DNA from: Pontibacter pamirensis
Lineage (GTDB): Bacteria; Bacteroidota; Bacteroidia; Cytophagales; Hymenobacteraceae
Assembly: GCF_010015475.1 (NCBI RefSeq)
Contig: NZ_SSNI01000033.1
Coordinates: 1 to 64,000 of the forward strand
Direction: 5' to 3'
Length of the DNA: 64,000 nt
In this document: positions 36,056 to 45,191 of the stretch, one piece after another
How the letters are laid out: each line of letters opens with the position of its first letter
Numbering within the stretch: the first letter of the stretch is position 1
Translations under genes and position numbers: made by a program
The notes under the pieces: generated by a model
Databases searched by the model: none
Seen by the model: the letters and a program-made list of their open reading frames with translations, nothing else
What the model was told of the DNA's origin: nothing

Positions 36056-37669
36056 TCATGGCTTGTCCCGGAAGAGAGCCAGGTGCTGGATGACTGTTCG
36101 GCTCTCCAAACCGCCGGCAAGGGCACCCGTCGTGACGCCAACGGTACTTATAAAAGCAGCCAAGCGCAGTTTCGCCCGCCAGTCAATATCCGGCTGGTCC
36201 AGCAGCGTAGGCCATGTCTTCATTAGGCCCTCAGGAAAAATGTATGTCTCGATGAGGTACATGAGGCCACCCACAATAATAAACAAGCCAATGCAGGCTA
36301 GCAGCATGCTCAGAAAAATAACTGTGTTGGCCACGGCTAAATGCTCTGTTAATATGCGCTTGTCTTTCCTCGGAAGAAACAGTGACTGCACCCGGACCAG
36401 GTAAAAAGTAGCACCTAGTATGCTGATAACGGCATAGAGGACAACTATCTGGTTCGGCATGTTCAGCCCCACATCCCAAATCTCAGCAGTGAAAATAAGC
36501 AGGAAAGAAGGCGCTACCGCAGCCGTGGCAAGGCCGGGCAGGGAAAGCGGCAGCAGGAGCGCCCAGTTTCTCAGAAGCGGCACAGCCACCTCCATCGGGT
36601 GCCGGAAAGCCATGAGAATATGGAAGATAAGTCCTTCAGCCATGTTCCCTCCATGAAGTTCGCGCTCAGGCAACCGTTCACTTCGCCGCCGGAGCGCTTT
36701 CCGCTCGGCCGCGTTGAGGTGCGGCACACTCCTTCTGCCTTCCTTAAACATGTAGGGGGCCATCACTTCGCTTTCGTTTCTGTCCTTGCGGCGCAGCCCG
36801 CTGATATGGCCTAGCAGGTGCAGCAACAACGCAGCGCCGTTCCACCGCACATCCTCAGCGTCAAGTGCACGGCGGGGCTCTCCCCGCTGCGACCTGACCA
36901 GGTTTCGGGTGGAGATAACCAGTACCCGGCTGACCTGTGAAGCAAGGCCGGGCTCCGCCTTGTTTTTGCGGGACAGAAGAGCTACATCCGTAACAACTAC
37001 AACCAGATCGAAAGGTCCCTCTGCCATTCGCATGCTGGCTTCATCTAGAAACTGGGAGGGCCCGCGTGGGGTACCAGTTTCAAGGGTAACGGGTTCTGCA
37101 AGGTGGAAATTCCACTTAATGCCTGTTCCCGTCTCCATCTCCTGACCTGCATCCAGCGAAAGCTGCCTTACATAGGCTTCCATACCCGCTGTGTCAGCCG
37201 CTCTATTGAGTGCCAACATGATTCCCACATTCATCTCCGGTTCCGGTTCCGGCCCCTGTGCTTCTTTTACTTCCCTCAGAAAGCGGCTGCCGGAAGTCAG
37301 GGCCCGGACAAAGTAAGTTGAGGTAGTGACGCGGCTAAACTGTAGTATCCTTATAGCCTGCACCAGGCGGAAAACCCGGAACGCTGGAATTAGCAGGGCT
37401 ATTATGGTCAGCCAGTTTGACTTGATGTATTGCCACCGCTGGGGAGCGATGATGAACTTAACCAGGAATTCCAAAATGAACAGGCCCCAGATAATGACCA
37501 CCAGGAGCTCCTGTGTAGCCGTTAGCCCCTTTGTTAGCTCCATAATCAGAAAGACAAGCCAGAGCACAGATAGAATGAACATAGGCGCCTCCAGGGCCGC
37601 CTCTAGCTTGTAAAAAAGGTGGTAACGCTTACTTCCGATTCGTTCTTCTTCTGTTAATTCTGTATCCAT
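36056..37669 (-). CDS. Voltage-sensor-like domain fused to a zincin-like segment and a membrane domain
   Basis: A 537-residue protein from ATG 37669 (MDTELTEEERIGSKRYHLFY); the frame could extend to 37972 but that part is not protein-like. Residues 29-113 look like S1-S4 of an ion-channel voltage sensor: FILSVLWLVFLIMEL, LLVVIIWGLFILEFLVKF with acidic and basic charges inside helices, and an S4-like RVFRLVQAIRILQFSR with arginines every third to fourth residue. There is no pore helix or selectivity filter after it. Residues 145-335 are soluble and resemble mini-zincin proteases, with LLLHLLGHISGLRRKD at 281-296, where the catalytic glutamate of HExxH is leucine. Residues 365-520 carry about four membrane helices. 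Function unknown. Confidence 0.7.
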   Translation of the reverse strand: MDTELTEEERIGSKRYHLFYKLEAALEAPMFILSVLWLVFLIMELTKGLTATQELLVVIIWGLFILEFLVKFIIAPQRWQYIKSNWLTIIALLIPAFRVFRLVQAIRILQFSRVTTSTYFVRALTSGSRFLREVKEAQGPEPEPEMNVGIMLALNRAADTAGMEAYVRQLSLDAGQEMETGTGIKWNFHLAEPVTLETGTPRGPSQFLDEASMRMAEGPFDLVVVVTDVALLSRKNKAEPGLASQVSRVLVISTRNLVRSQRGEPRRALDAEDVRWNGAALLLHLLGHISGLRRKDRNESEVMAPYMFKEGRRSVPHLNAAERKALRRRSERLPERELHGGNMAEGLIFHILMAFRHPMEVAVPLLRNWALLLPLSLPGLATAAVAPSFLLIFTAEIWDVGLNMPNQIVVLYAVISILGATFYLVRVQSLFLPRKDKRILTEHLAVANTVIFLSMLLACIGLFIIVGGLMYLIETYIFPEGLMKTWPTLLDQPDIDWRAKLRLAAFISTVGVTTGALAGGLESRTVIQHLALFRDKP

Positions 37670-38084
37670 ACATCTCTTTGTTACTTGAAGATCCTGACTT
37701 CTCCATTGCCCCTGTGTGGCGGGTGGTAAAGGAGAGGGTATCTTCTCCAGCCCCCTTGCCATCCGCTCCTCTTTTATCAGGATAATAATAAAAGATTTAT
37801 ACCCCGCCGTATCAGAAAGGTTAAGGACAGCGCAAGGAAGTGCGTGAGGCAACAAGCGCCAATTGGTTGGCTGCTTGGTTAGAAGAGAAGGCATGCGCGT
37901 GCTTTCCTCCAGATTCCATGTCTTAAAAGAACGGTTCATGCCTGTTGAAGTCGGAAAGCATGAACTCTTCAAATGTATGGAGTAGAATATTGCTTTTAAA
38001 TTCTTAACTTATTCAGGATCATGTCAGGCCGGGTTTTCCGCATGCATGATCCGGGCATACATCAAAAAAAGCAAGTACAGGACA
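37670..38084. other. 415-bp divergent spacer
   Basis: Should hold promoters for the voltage-sensor fusion gene and the asparaginase gene. The open frames on both strands are upstream extensions of those genes without family features. Confidence 0.45.
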
Positions 38085-39062
38085 ATGAGTAGCAGACGTA
38101 AATTCATACAACTATCCGCATTAGGTGCGACACTTATGGGGGGAGGCTTCCATATTGCGAAAGCATTTGGTGGCACGCTGGGCTCGGCAAAAAGCAACAA
38201 GCCTATCGTTATTTCTACCTGGGACCACGGCATACCTGCCAACGAAGCGGCATGGAAAGTTCTGTCTGAGAAAGGAAGTGCGCTGGATGCAGTAGAGGCG
38301 GGTGTGAGAGTGCCGGAAGCGGACCCAAACGTGAGAACCGTAGGCTATGCAGGCTACCCTGACAGAGAAGGGAAAGTGACACTGGATGCCTGCATCATGG
38401 ACAAAGACAGCAACTGCGGTGCGGTGGCTTTTTTGCAGCACATCAAGCACCCGATTTCAGTGGCCCGCAAGGTAATGGAAGATACGCCGCACGTGATGCT
38501 GGTGGGAGACGGCGCCCTGGCTTTTGCCTTGTCTAAAGGCTTTAAGAAAGAGAACCTGCTGACGCCTGCATCTGAAAAAGACTGGCAGAACTGGCTAAAG
38601 GAGTCAAAGTATAAACCTGTTATCAACATCGAAAACCACGACACCATCGGTATGCTCGCACTGGATGCGAACGGTGACCTGGCAGGAGCCTGCACCACCA
38701 GTGGCGCTTCCTATAAAATGCATGGCCGTGTCGGAGATTCTCCTATCATTGGCGCAGGCTTGTTTGTGGATAACGAGGTGGGGGCAGCTACAGCCACAGG
38801 CCTGGGTGAAGCTGTGATGCGGATGGTTGGAAGCCATCTGGTGGTAGAACTGATGCGCCAGGGCAACTCGCCCGAGGACGCCTGTCGTCTGGCAGTCGAG
38901 CGGATTATCTCCAAGCAGAAAGATGTAAAAGACCTGCAGGTTGGCTTTATCGCGCTAAACAAGAACGGCGAGTATGGTGGCTACTGCATCCACAGGGGCT
39001 TTAACTTTGCCGTGCAGGACACAACAGGGAAACAGCTGCTGGATGGAAAGAGCAAGTTTTGA
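38085..39062 (+). CDS. N4-(beta-N-acetylglucosaminyl)-L-asparaginase (glycosylasparaginase), exported
   Basis: A 325-residue Ntn-hydrolase of the asparaginase-2 family. The start at ATG 38085 gives an RR-containing export signal (MSSRRKFIQLSALGATLMGG), which suggests the Tat route. The autoproteolysis site is in IENHDTIGMLALD: cleavage before the threonine exposes it as nucleophile. Other family blocks are LDAVEAGVRVPEADPNVRTV and GDSPIIGAGLFVDNEVGAA with MRMVGSHLVVELMRQG. It cuts the GlcNAc-Asn bond left after N-glycan trimming. It overlaps the next gene by 20 bp. Confidence 0.94.
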   Translation: MSSRRKFIQLSALGATLMGGGFHIAKAFGGTLGSAKSNKPIVISTWDHGIPANEAAWKVLSEKGSALDAVEAGVRVPEADPNVRTVGYAGYPDREGKVTLDACIMDKDSNCGAVAFLQHIKHPISVARKVMEDTPHVMLVGDGALAFALSKGFKKENLLTPASEKDWQNWLKESKYKPVINIENHDTIGMLALDANGDLAGACTTSGASYKMHGRVGDSPIIGAGLFVDNEVGAATATGLGEAVMRMVGSHLVVELMRQGNSPEDACRLAVERIISKQKDVKDLQVGFIALNKNGEYGGYCIHRGFNFAVQDTTGKQLLDGKSKF

Positions 39063-39816
39063 CCAGGAGCCGGCGCTGGAGGTATGCATTGACTCAGTAG
39101 CCTCTGCCGTGGCGGCTGAACAGGGAGGCGCGCAGCGTGTAGAGTTGTGCGATTATTTGGCAGGAGGCGGCACCACGCCCAGCGCTGGTTTAATCAAGGT
39201 AGTCCGGAAAAGCATCGGTATAAGTTTGCACGTGCTCATACGCCCCCGCAGAGGTGATTTCCTGTATACAGATGCTGAGTTCGAAGTAATGAAAAATGAC
39301 ATAGAAGTGTGCCGGGAACTTGGCGCAGACGGCGTTGTGATTGGTGTCCTGAACAAGGATGGCAGTGTAGACACCGCCAGGACGCAGGAGCTAATAGCGC
39401 ATGCAGGCCCGCTGAGTATCACCTTTCATAGAGCCTTTGATCTTACCCCGGACCCACTAAAAGCGCTGGATGCACTCCTGCAGCTAAACGTTCACCACTT
39501 GCTTACCTCAGGCCAGCAGGAAACGGCGCTGCAGGGTTCCGGGCTGATCCGGGAGCTAAACGAGAGGGCTGCAGGTAAACTGATTGTGATGCCAGGAGGT
39601 GGAGTAAACCCATCGAACGTGCGGAAATTAGTCTCTGAAACCGGGGTGAGCGAAGTGCATGCTTCCGTGCGCAAGCTTGTGGAAAGCAGTATGAATTTCC
39701 GCAAAGCCTATCCACCCATGTCCAGCAACAGGAACCTGTCGGAATTTGAGCAGCTGGTGGCAGATGTGTCGCAGGTTAAAGCGATGCGGGAAGCCTTTAA
39801 AAGAGAACCATCATAA
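39043..39816 (+). CDS. cutC: CutC-family TIM-barrel protein
   Basis: A 257-residue CutC protein starting at ATG 39043, inside the last 20 bp of the asparaginase gene, so the two are translationally coupled. Family blocks: LEVCIDSVASAVAAEQGGAQ, RVELCDYLAGGGTTPSAGLI, VLIRPRRGDFLYTDAEFEVM, ELGADGVVIGVLNKDGSVD, ITFHRAFDLTPDP, LLTSGQQETAL and IVMPGGGVNPSNVRKL. The name comes from an E. coli copper-tolerance phenotype; the biochemical role is unclear. Its coupling to a glycosylasparaginase suggests a role in glycan breakdown rather than copper handling here; that is inference. Confidence 0.93.
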   Translation: MERASFDQEPALEVCIDSVASAVAAEQGGAQRVELCDYLAGGGTTPSAGLIKVVRKSIGISLHVLIRPRRGDFLYTDAEFEVMKNDIEVCRELGADGVVIGVLNKDGSVDTARTQELIAHAGPLSITFHRAFDLTPDPLKALDALLQLNVHHLLTSGQQETALQGSGLIRELNERAAGKLIVMPGGGVNPSNVRKLVSETGVSEVHASVRKLVESSMNFRKAYPPMSSNRNLSEFEQLVADVSQVKAMREAFKREPS

Positions 39817-40010
39817 CTAAGCACTATATTGAAGAGATGGCGAGATGAATTCCGCTACAAGAGAAATGGCTTTTGTGCTTTAGACAACTACCTGTTTCAT
39901 TTATAAAGTATAATACTGATATTTAGTAATGTTTTGAATAAGCGTTTATATGTTGAACAGAATAACTTAAGACTTAATCAAATAGCTTCATAACCAACCG
40001 GGATAACAAC

Positions 40011-41420
40011 ATGAGGAAGGAACAAGGCAACACAAGACGAGAATTTTTGAAATTAGCGGGGATGGCTTCCCTCGGATTTATAGGTCTACAGCACTTTGTG
40101 AATACCCCCTTATTAGCATCCTCCCGTTCCTTCAATGATTATAATGTGGGGTATGGTCCGCTTCTTCCTGATCCGGAAGGCATTCTGAATCTCCCCAAAG
40201 GCTTCTCCTACAAAATTATTTCCCGCAAGGGAGACATGATGAGCGACGGCCTGTTAGTGCCTGGCGCGCCTGATGGTATGGCCGCCTTCAAAGGGCGAAA
40301 AGGAAGAATCATACTGGTGCGGAATCATGAGCTTATCTCTAACCCGGATAGTGGCGCTTTTGGAGCTCAGAACGAACTTCTTTCTGAAATAGATAAAGAT
40401 AAATTCTATGATTACGGCAAGGGCGTTGCTCCTCAATTGGGCGGCACTACTACGCTGGTGTATAATCCGGCAACGGGTGAAGTAGAGAAGCAATTCTTGA
40501 GCTTGGTCGGCACTACCAGGAATTGTGCCGGAGGCCTTACGCCCTGGAATACCTGGATTACCTGCGAGGAATCTGTTTTGAAGCCAAACGAAGAAAATTC
40601 TTGTGAGCAGGAGCATGGCTATAACTTTGAAGTACCAGCCAGCACAAAAATAAAGTTAACCAAAGCAGTGCCGATTAAAGCAATGGGGAGAATGAACCAT
40701 GAAGCTGTTGCCGTGGATCCGAGAACGGGCATTGTATACATGACAGAAGACACAGGAGACAGCCTGATCTATCGGTTTATACCAAAAAAGAACGGCAAAT
40801 TGCTGAAAGGGGGCAAGCTGCAGGCTTTGGTAATAAGAGAGCAGAAAAGCCAGGATACCCGCAACTGGGAACAGCTTGCTACGCCTGCTTTTCCGGTTGG
40901 GCACCCCTTTGATGTGGATTGGATAGATATAGAAAATGTAGAATCACCAGAGAACGATTTAAGGCTGCAGGGCTATGAGAAAGGGGCAGCCCGTTTTGCG
41001 CGCGGCGAGGGAATGTGGTTTGGGAATAATGAAGTGTTTTTTGCCTGTACAAACGGCGGTGCATCCATGCACGGCCAGGTATTTAAATATGTGCCAAGCA
41101 TCTATGAGGGAAAGGCGGAAGAAAAGATCCGGCCTGGGAAACTGGAGCTTTTTGTAGAACCAAACGATTCTACCATTGCCAACGCCTGCGATAACATGAC
41201 TGTTTCGCAGTGGGGTGATTTAGTGTTATGCGAAGATAATCCTGCTCCCTATGTGGTGGGAATTACACCAAAGGGGGAGTTTTACAAGCTGGCACAAAAT
41301 ATAGGCTATAAATGTGAGTTTGCTGGAGGTGTGTTTTCACCAACAGGCGAAACATACTTTGTTAATCTGCAAGGGGCAGGCTTAACAGTAGCGATAACCG
41401 GCCCCTGGCGAAAAGCTTAG
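40011..41420 (+). CDS. PhoX-like (DUF839) Tat-exported phosphatase family protein
   Basis: A 469-residue protein with a Tat signal, TRREFLKLAGMASLGFIGLQ. The mature part has PhoX/DUF839 blocks: ILNLPKGFSYKIISRKGDMM, LVRNHELISNPDSGAFG, TRNCAGGLTPWNTWITCEES, MNHEAVAVDPRTGIVYMTED, NGGASMHGQVFKY and DNMTVSQWGDLVLCEDN. PhoX enzymes are calcium- and iron-dependent alkaline phosphatases; many DUF839 members are uncharacterised, so phosphatase activity is likely but not certain. It stands alone, with about 190 bp and 300 bp spacers on each side. Confidence 0.87.
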   Translation: MRKEQGNTRREFLKLAGMASLGFIGLQHFVNTPLLASSRSFNDYNVGYGPLLPDPEGILNLPKGFSYKIISRKGDMMSDGLLVPGAPDGMAAFKGRKGRIILVRNHELISNPDSGAFGAQNELLSEIDKDKFYDYGKGVAPQLGGTTTLVYNPATGEVEKQFLSLVGTTRNCAGGLTPWNTWITCEESVLKPNEENSCEQEHGYNFEVPASTKIKLTKAVPIKAMGRMNHEAVAVDPRTGIVYMTEDTGDSLIYRFIPKKNGKLLKGGKLQALVIREQKSQDTRNWEQLATPAFPVGHPFDVDWIDIENVESPENDLRLQGYEKGAARFARGEGMWFGNNEVFFACTNGGASMHGQVFKYVPSIYEGKAEEKIRPGKLELFVEPNDSTIANACDNMTVSQWGDLVLCEDNPAPYVVGITPKGEFYKLAQNIGYKCEFAGGVFSPTGETYFVNLQGAGLTVAITGPWRKA

Positions 41421-41723
41421 TGCTACAATTGGCTGTCCTGAATGTTACTATATTACAGGGTGTAATAAAATAATTTCTTCAAAGTGGGCAAATCTAAGGA
41501 ATTTATGCTCTACTAGTGTATAGCCTGAATTAGTAGCTATCAGTTAAGTGCCTGAGTTGCGATATATCTAACTTCATTGAAAAGTTGCTACCTCCTGACT
41601 TACTCTAGGAGAGAGTTTCTCTGAAGGATTTTCTGAGCTTTGTCAAAAATATATAAACAACTTAAAAACGGCCTCTAAGGTTATTCGGGGCAATAACAGC
41701 ATACCTTTAAAAAATTATTGAAA
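41421..41723. other. 303-bp intergenic region
   Basis: AT-rich, with no gene or clear terminator; it should carry the promoter of the dehydrogenase-cytochrome gene. Confidence 0.5.
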
Positions 41724-44372
41724 ATGTTGAAAATTCAATTTAGTCTGATTTTTGCTTTTCTAATGTTGAGTGGCTTATTTAAAATGCCATTTGGTTCTGA
41801 AACGCAGGATAACAGGAAGGCCCTGAAGCGCACCAGGTCGCTTGCCCAGGACTGGCCAAGCGACCTGAAGGTGACCACCTTTGCCGGGCCTGACATTACC
41901 CCAAGCCCCGCCTGCCTTGCCGTAGCACCAAACGGGGAAGTGTATGTGGGGGTTGATATGATGGGCTCGCTGGGAAAAGAGCCGGAGAAAGGCAGCATCA
42001 TTAAACTGGTTGACAGCAATAACGACGGCGAAGCAGACCAGCATACACTGTTTGCCATGGTTGATAACCCACGCGGCATAATAGCGCTCGGCGATCAGCT
42101 CTTTGTCCTGCATACAACCTTCTCAAAAGAAACCGGAATAGCATCAGGCATGGACCTGGTTGTTTTCGAGGATGCGGACCAAGATGGTGTCGCGGATGGC
42201 CCCTCCAGACCACTCATCCAAAACATAAGCTCCCCCAAGTTCCTGCAAAGCCGTGGTACCGACCACGCCACTAATGGTATCCGGATGGGTATCGACGGCT
42301 GGATATACATTGCCGTAGGCGACTTTGGTTTCCATAACGCGGTTGATCGGACAGGAAAAAAACTGACCATGCTCGGAGGAGGAATCGTTCGCGTTCGGCC
42401 TGACGGCACTGAGATGGAAGTTTACACGCACGGCATGCGCAACATCTATGATGTGGCCATCGACCCTTATATGAATATTTTCACGCGCGGAAACACCAAC
42501 GACGGCGGCGGCTGGAACATTCGCTTCAGCCATCAGATTCAGTCCGGTGAATACGGTTACCCTGTCCTGTTCAAGCACTTTACAAACGAGATCATTCCAG
42601 CCTTGGTAGACTTGGGAGGGGGATCGGGTACCGGCGCTTTGTTCATGGATGATGCCACCTGGCCTGAAAAGTACAACAATGTTCCCATGATGGCAGACTG
42701 GGGCAGAAACCAGCTTTACATTCATCGTGTTACACAAGACGGGGCAAGCTTTAAGCAGAAGGAAGAAGAGTTTATTAAGCTGCCGCAAATTACGGATCTG
42801 GATATAGACGCTTCGGGCAGACTTTATATGTCGGCCTGGGATGGTGCGGGCTACTCCGGTAACCCGGGTAAAGGTTTTGTGGTGCGCGCTGTCCCGGCAG
42901 ATTGGGAGTATAAACCGTTCCCGAACCTTAACGAAGCATCTATTAGTGAGCTGGCGGACTTACTGAAATCAGAAAGCGCTGTAGCGCGTCTGTATGCCCA
43001 GCAGGAACTTATTAGCCGCCCTGCCAAAAAAGCCACAAAAGCAGCTTGGAAAGTGGCGACAAACAAAAGCCTGCCGCTCTATGCCCGGATTGCCGGCATG
43101 TATGGCTATGCACAGGCGGCTGGAGAAGATGGTATAAAAAATTTAGTTAAGCTAACGCAGGAGAATGAGATGAGGGAGTTTGCTTTACGTGCCCTCAGTG
43201 ATAGAAAGAGACCCGGAAGTGTTCCGCTCGAACCTTTCCTGAAGGGACTTAAAAGTGACTCTGAACGGGTTCAGGCAGCAGCAATAATAGGCCTGGGCCG
43301 TCTTGGCCATGCAGAAGCTATTCCAGCGCTGCTAGAAGTAGATGTTCCTGCTTCCTTTGTTGCATCGGCAAAAGACACGGAGGGGCCTCATGCTACTCCT
43401 AACGCAGCCATCATTCCTGCTCATTTGGCAGTACAGGCACTGGTGGGCCTCAACGCTGTGGATGCCTCCGTAAACGCAATCGGAACAGAGAACTCCACGC
43501 TGGCACTATGGGCTTTGCGCTATATGCACCAGCCGAAAGCAGTAGAGGGTTTGATTTCGGCCTACCAGCAGACAAAAGAAGAAGAACTGAAAAAAGAAAT
43601 CCTGACGACATTGTCGCGTCTCTATAAAAAAGAAGCTCCTTATGATGCTTCCTGGTGGTGGAGTACGCGCCCGGATACACACGGACCATACTACAAAGGA
43701 ATTGTGTGGGAATCCTCGCCAGCTATTGAAAAGCTACTAAAGGAAGAGTGGAGTAAAGCAGACGCTGCCGGGAAGGAATTTTTCGCTGATTTGAACGGCA
43801 GGCACCGTATGGAGATAGCCGAGTTTGGAGGGGGAGAAGAAGAGATTGTTGCGGCGAAAGAAGAAGTGAATATTGACCTGGAGAAGATCAGAAATCAAAA
43901 AGGCCAGATTGGTAAATCCTCTATTGAGGACGTAATGCTGGCGATGGCCAAAATAGAGGGTGATCCTATCAAAGGCAAAAGTCTCTTTACACAACAAGGG
44001 TGTATTGCCTGCCACAGTATAAATGAAGGCGAGTCGATGAAAGGTCCTTATATGGGGCAGATTGGTTCTATTATGAACCGGGAGCAGATAGCAGAGTCAA
44101 TCCTCAAGCCTAATGCTTCTATCTCCCAGGGTTTTGCATCTGTGCATATCGTCACCAAAGATGATAAGAACTATATGGGCTTCATTTCGCAGGCATCAGC
44201 GGATAAGGTTGTTATGCGCAACATCGCTGGCCAGGTTTTCACTATAAAAGCCGCTGACATCAAGTCCCGCAAAGAACTGGAAACATCTATGATGCCTGCA
44301 GGACTTGCCAACTCCTTGTCCTATGAGGAATTCGCGTCTCTTATCACTTTCCTATCGCAACAGAAGAAGTAA
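41724..44372 (+). CDS. Beta-propeller dehydrogenase-like protein fused to HEAT repeats and cytochrome c
   Basis: An 882-residue exported protein; I start at ATG 41724 because the longer frame begins with TTG. A hydrophobic N-terminus (IQFSLIFAFLMLSGLF) precedes a six-bladed propeller of the glucose/sorbosone dehydrogenase type (about 45-395, TPSPACLAVAPNGEVYVGVD, TDHATNGIRMGIDGWIYIAV, THGMRNIYDVAIDPYMNIFT). Residues about 400-690 are HEAT-like alpha repeats (VQAAAIIGLGRLGHAEAIPA). The C-terminal about 110 residues form a cytochrome c with CIACH as haem motif and a distal methionine region near SMMPAGLAN. Such proteins are thought to oxidise sugars in the periplasm and pass electrons to the haem; the substrate is unknown. 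Confidence 0.85.
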   Translation: MLKIQFSLIFAFLMLSGLFKMPFGSETQDNRKALKRTRSLAQDWPSDLKVTTFAGPDITPSPACLAVAPNGEVYVGVDMMGSLGKEPEKGSIIKLVDSNNDGEADQHTLFAMVDNPRGIIALGDQLFVLHTTFSKETGIASGMDLVVFEDADQDGVADGPSRPLIQNISSPKFLQSRGTDHATNGIRMGIDGWIYIAVGDFGFHNAVDRTGKKLTMLGGGIVRVRPDGTEMEVYTHGMRNIYDVAIDPYMNIFTRGNTNDGGGWNIRFSHQIQSGEYGYPVLFKHFTNEIIPALVDLGGGSGTGALFMDDATWPEKYNNVPMMADWGRNQLYIHRVTQDGASFKQKEEEFIKLPQITDLDIDASGRLYMSAWDGAGYSGNPGKGFVVRAVPADWEYKPFPNLNEASISELADLLKSESAVARLYAQQELISRPAKKATKAAWKVATNKSLPLYARIAGMYGYAQAAGEDGIKNLVKLTQENEMREFALRALSDRKRPGSVPLEPFLKGLKSDSERVQAAAIIGLGRLGHAEAIPALLEVDVPASFVASAKDTEGPHATPNAAIIPAHLAVQALVGLNAVDASVNAIGTENSTLALWALRYMHQPKAVEGLISAYQQTKEEELKKEILTTLSRLYKKEAPYDASWWWSTRPDTHGPYYKGIVWESSPAIEKLLKEEWSKADAAGKEFFADLNGRHRMEIAEFGGGEEEIVAAKEEVNIDLEKIRNQKGQIGKSSIEDVMLAMAKIEGDPIKGKSLFTQQGCIACHSINEGESMKGPYMGQIGSIMNREQIAESILKPNASISQGFASVHIVTKDDKNYMGFISQASADKVVMRNIAGQVFTIKAADIKSRKELETSMMPAGLANSLSYEEFASLITFLSQQKK

Positions 44373-44448
44373 AGAGTTCCTGGTACGCTATAGTTATGCC
44401 TCCTATCAGTTTATGAAAATAGAAAAGTAACTTTATCGTATTTTTAAA

Positions 44449-44709
44449 ATGCCAGAATTAAGCAGATTCTACGGAATAATCATAAAGATGTATTTTAGTG
44501 ACCATAATCCGCCCCATTTTCATGCAGAGTACGAAAATTATAAAGCGGAGTATGATATTAAGACCTTAGACAGAATTGCAGGGACTCTGCCAAACAGAGC
44601 ACATGCTTTGGTTCTTGAGTGGGCATCTTTGCATAGGAATGAATTGATGAAAAACTGGGAGAAAGCTCAAGTACCTGCAAGCTTAGAGAAAATTGAACCT
44701 TTAAAATAA
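44449..44709 (+). CDS. DUF4160 protein, toxin/antitoxin-like pair member
   Basis: An 86-residue protein of the DUF4160 family: MPELSRFYGIIIKMYFSDHN then PPHFHAEYENYKAEYDI, the family's hallmark PPHFHA block, and ALVLEWASLHRNELMKNWE at the end. It lies 10 bp before a DUF2442 gene, the usual partner. The pair is often described as toxin-antitoxin-like, though activity has rarely been shown. The two genes are visibly AT-richer than the genes around them. Confidence 0.93.
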   Translation: MPELSRFYGIIIKMYFSDHNPPHFHAEYENYKAEYDIKTLDRIAGTLPNRAHALVLEWASLHRNELMKNWEKAQVPASLEKIEPLK

Positions 44710-44719
44710 GGAAATAGCC

Positions 44720-44968
44720 ATGAATGAAATAGTTGAATTCGAGACTTTAAGCAATTATCGTATTTGGTTAAAGTTTCAGGATGGATATGAAAAGGTTGTA
44801 AACATCAAACCATTGATAGGAAAAGGGTTTACCAAAGAGTTACTTGATTATAACAACTTCAACAATGTAACAATAGAATCAGGAGGCGGACTTGAATGGT
44901 ATAATGGTTATGACATATGCCCGAACTTTTTGAGAGAAATGCCTGAAGAGAAGAAACACGTGGCATAA
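44720..44968 (+). CDS. DUF2442 protein, partner of DUF4160
   Basis: An 82-residue DUF2442 protein: NYRIWLKFQDGYEKVVNIKP, then LIGKGFTKELLDYNNF and GGGLEWYNGYDICPNFL at the end, the family's conserved W-x-n-G-x-D-i-cP motif. It follows DUF4160 by 10 bp with the ribosome-binding site AAGGAAAT between them, so one transcript is expected. It may neutralise or complex with DUF4160; neither function is established here. Confidence 0.93.
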   Translation: MNEIVEFETLSNYRIWLKFQDGYEKVVNIKPLIGKGFTKELLDYNNFNNVTIESGGGLEWYNGYDICPNFLREMPEEKKHVA

Positions 44969-44973
44969 GCTTT

Positions 44974-45013
44974 TACTGCCTGAACCCTCGCTGCACTTCG
45001 GGTTCAGGCAGTA
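44974..45013 (+). terminator. Hairpin after the DUF2442 gene
   Basis: TACTGCCTGAACCC at 44974-44987 pairs perfectly with GGGTTCAGGCAGTA at 45000-45013, 6 bp after the stop. No U run follows, so it may be only an mRNA-stabilising stem. Confidence 0.5.
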
Positions 45014-45100
45014 CAAGCCGTTAGTAGCTGGAAAATGTAAAGGTCCTCAGGAGGAGGTCGGCAGCTGTGGGAGCATAAGCAGCAGAAAGCAGATATACAG

Positions 45101-45150
45101 GCTGATTAGCAGGAATAAGCTTAAAATGCTCGCTGCTAATCAGCTTTTGT
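45101..45150 (+). terminator. Rho-independent terminator
   Basis: GCTGATTAGCAG at 45101-45112 pairs perfectly with CTGCTAATCAGC at 45132-45143, followed by TTTTGTTT. It ends the DUF4160-DUF2442 transcript. Confidence 0.8.
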
Positions 45151-45191
45151 TTATGTAGTTTACAAATATAAAAACAGAACATATTAAAAAC

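Noticed and set aside
37670..37972. 101-codon upstream extension of the voltage-sensor fusion gene
   Set aside because: The extension has no family features; ATG 37669 is followed by charged residues and then the first membrane helix, as expected.
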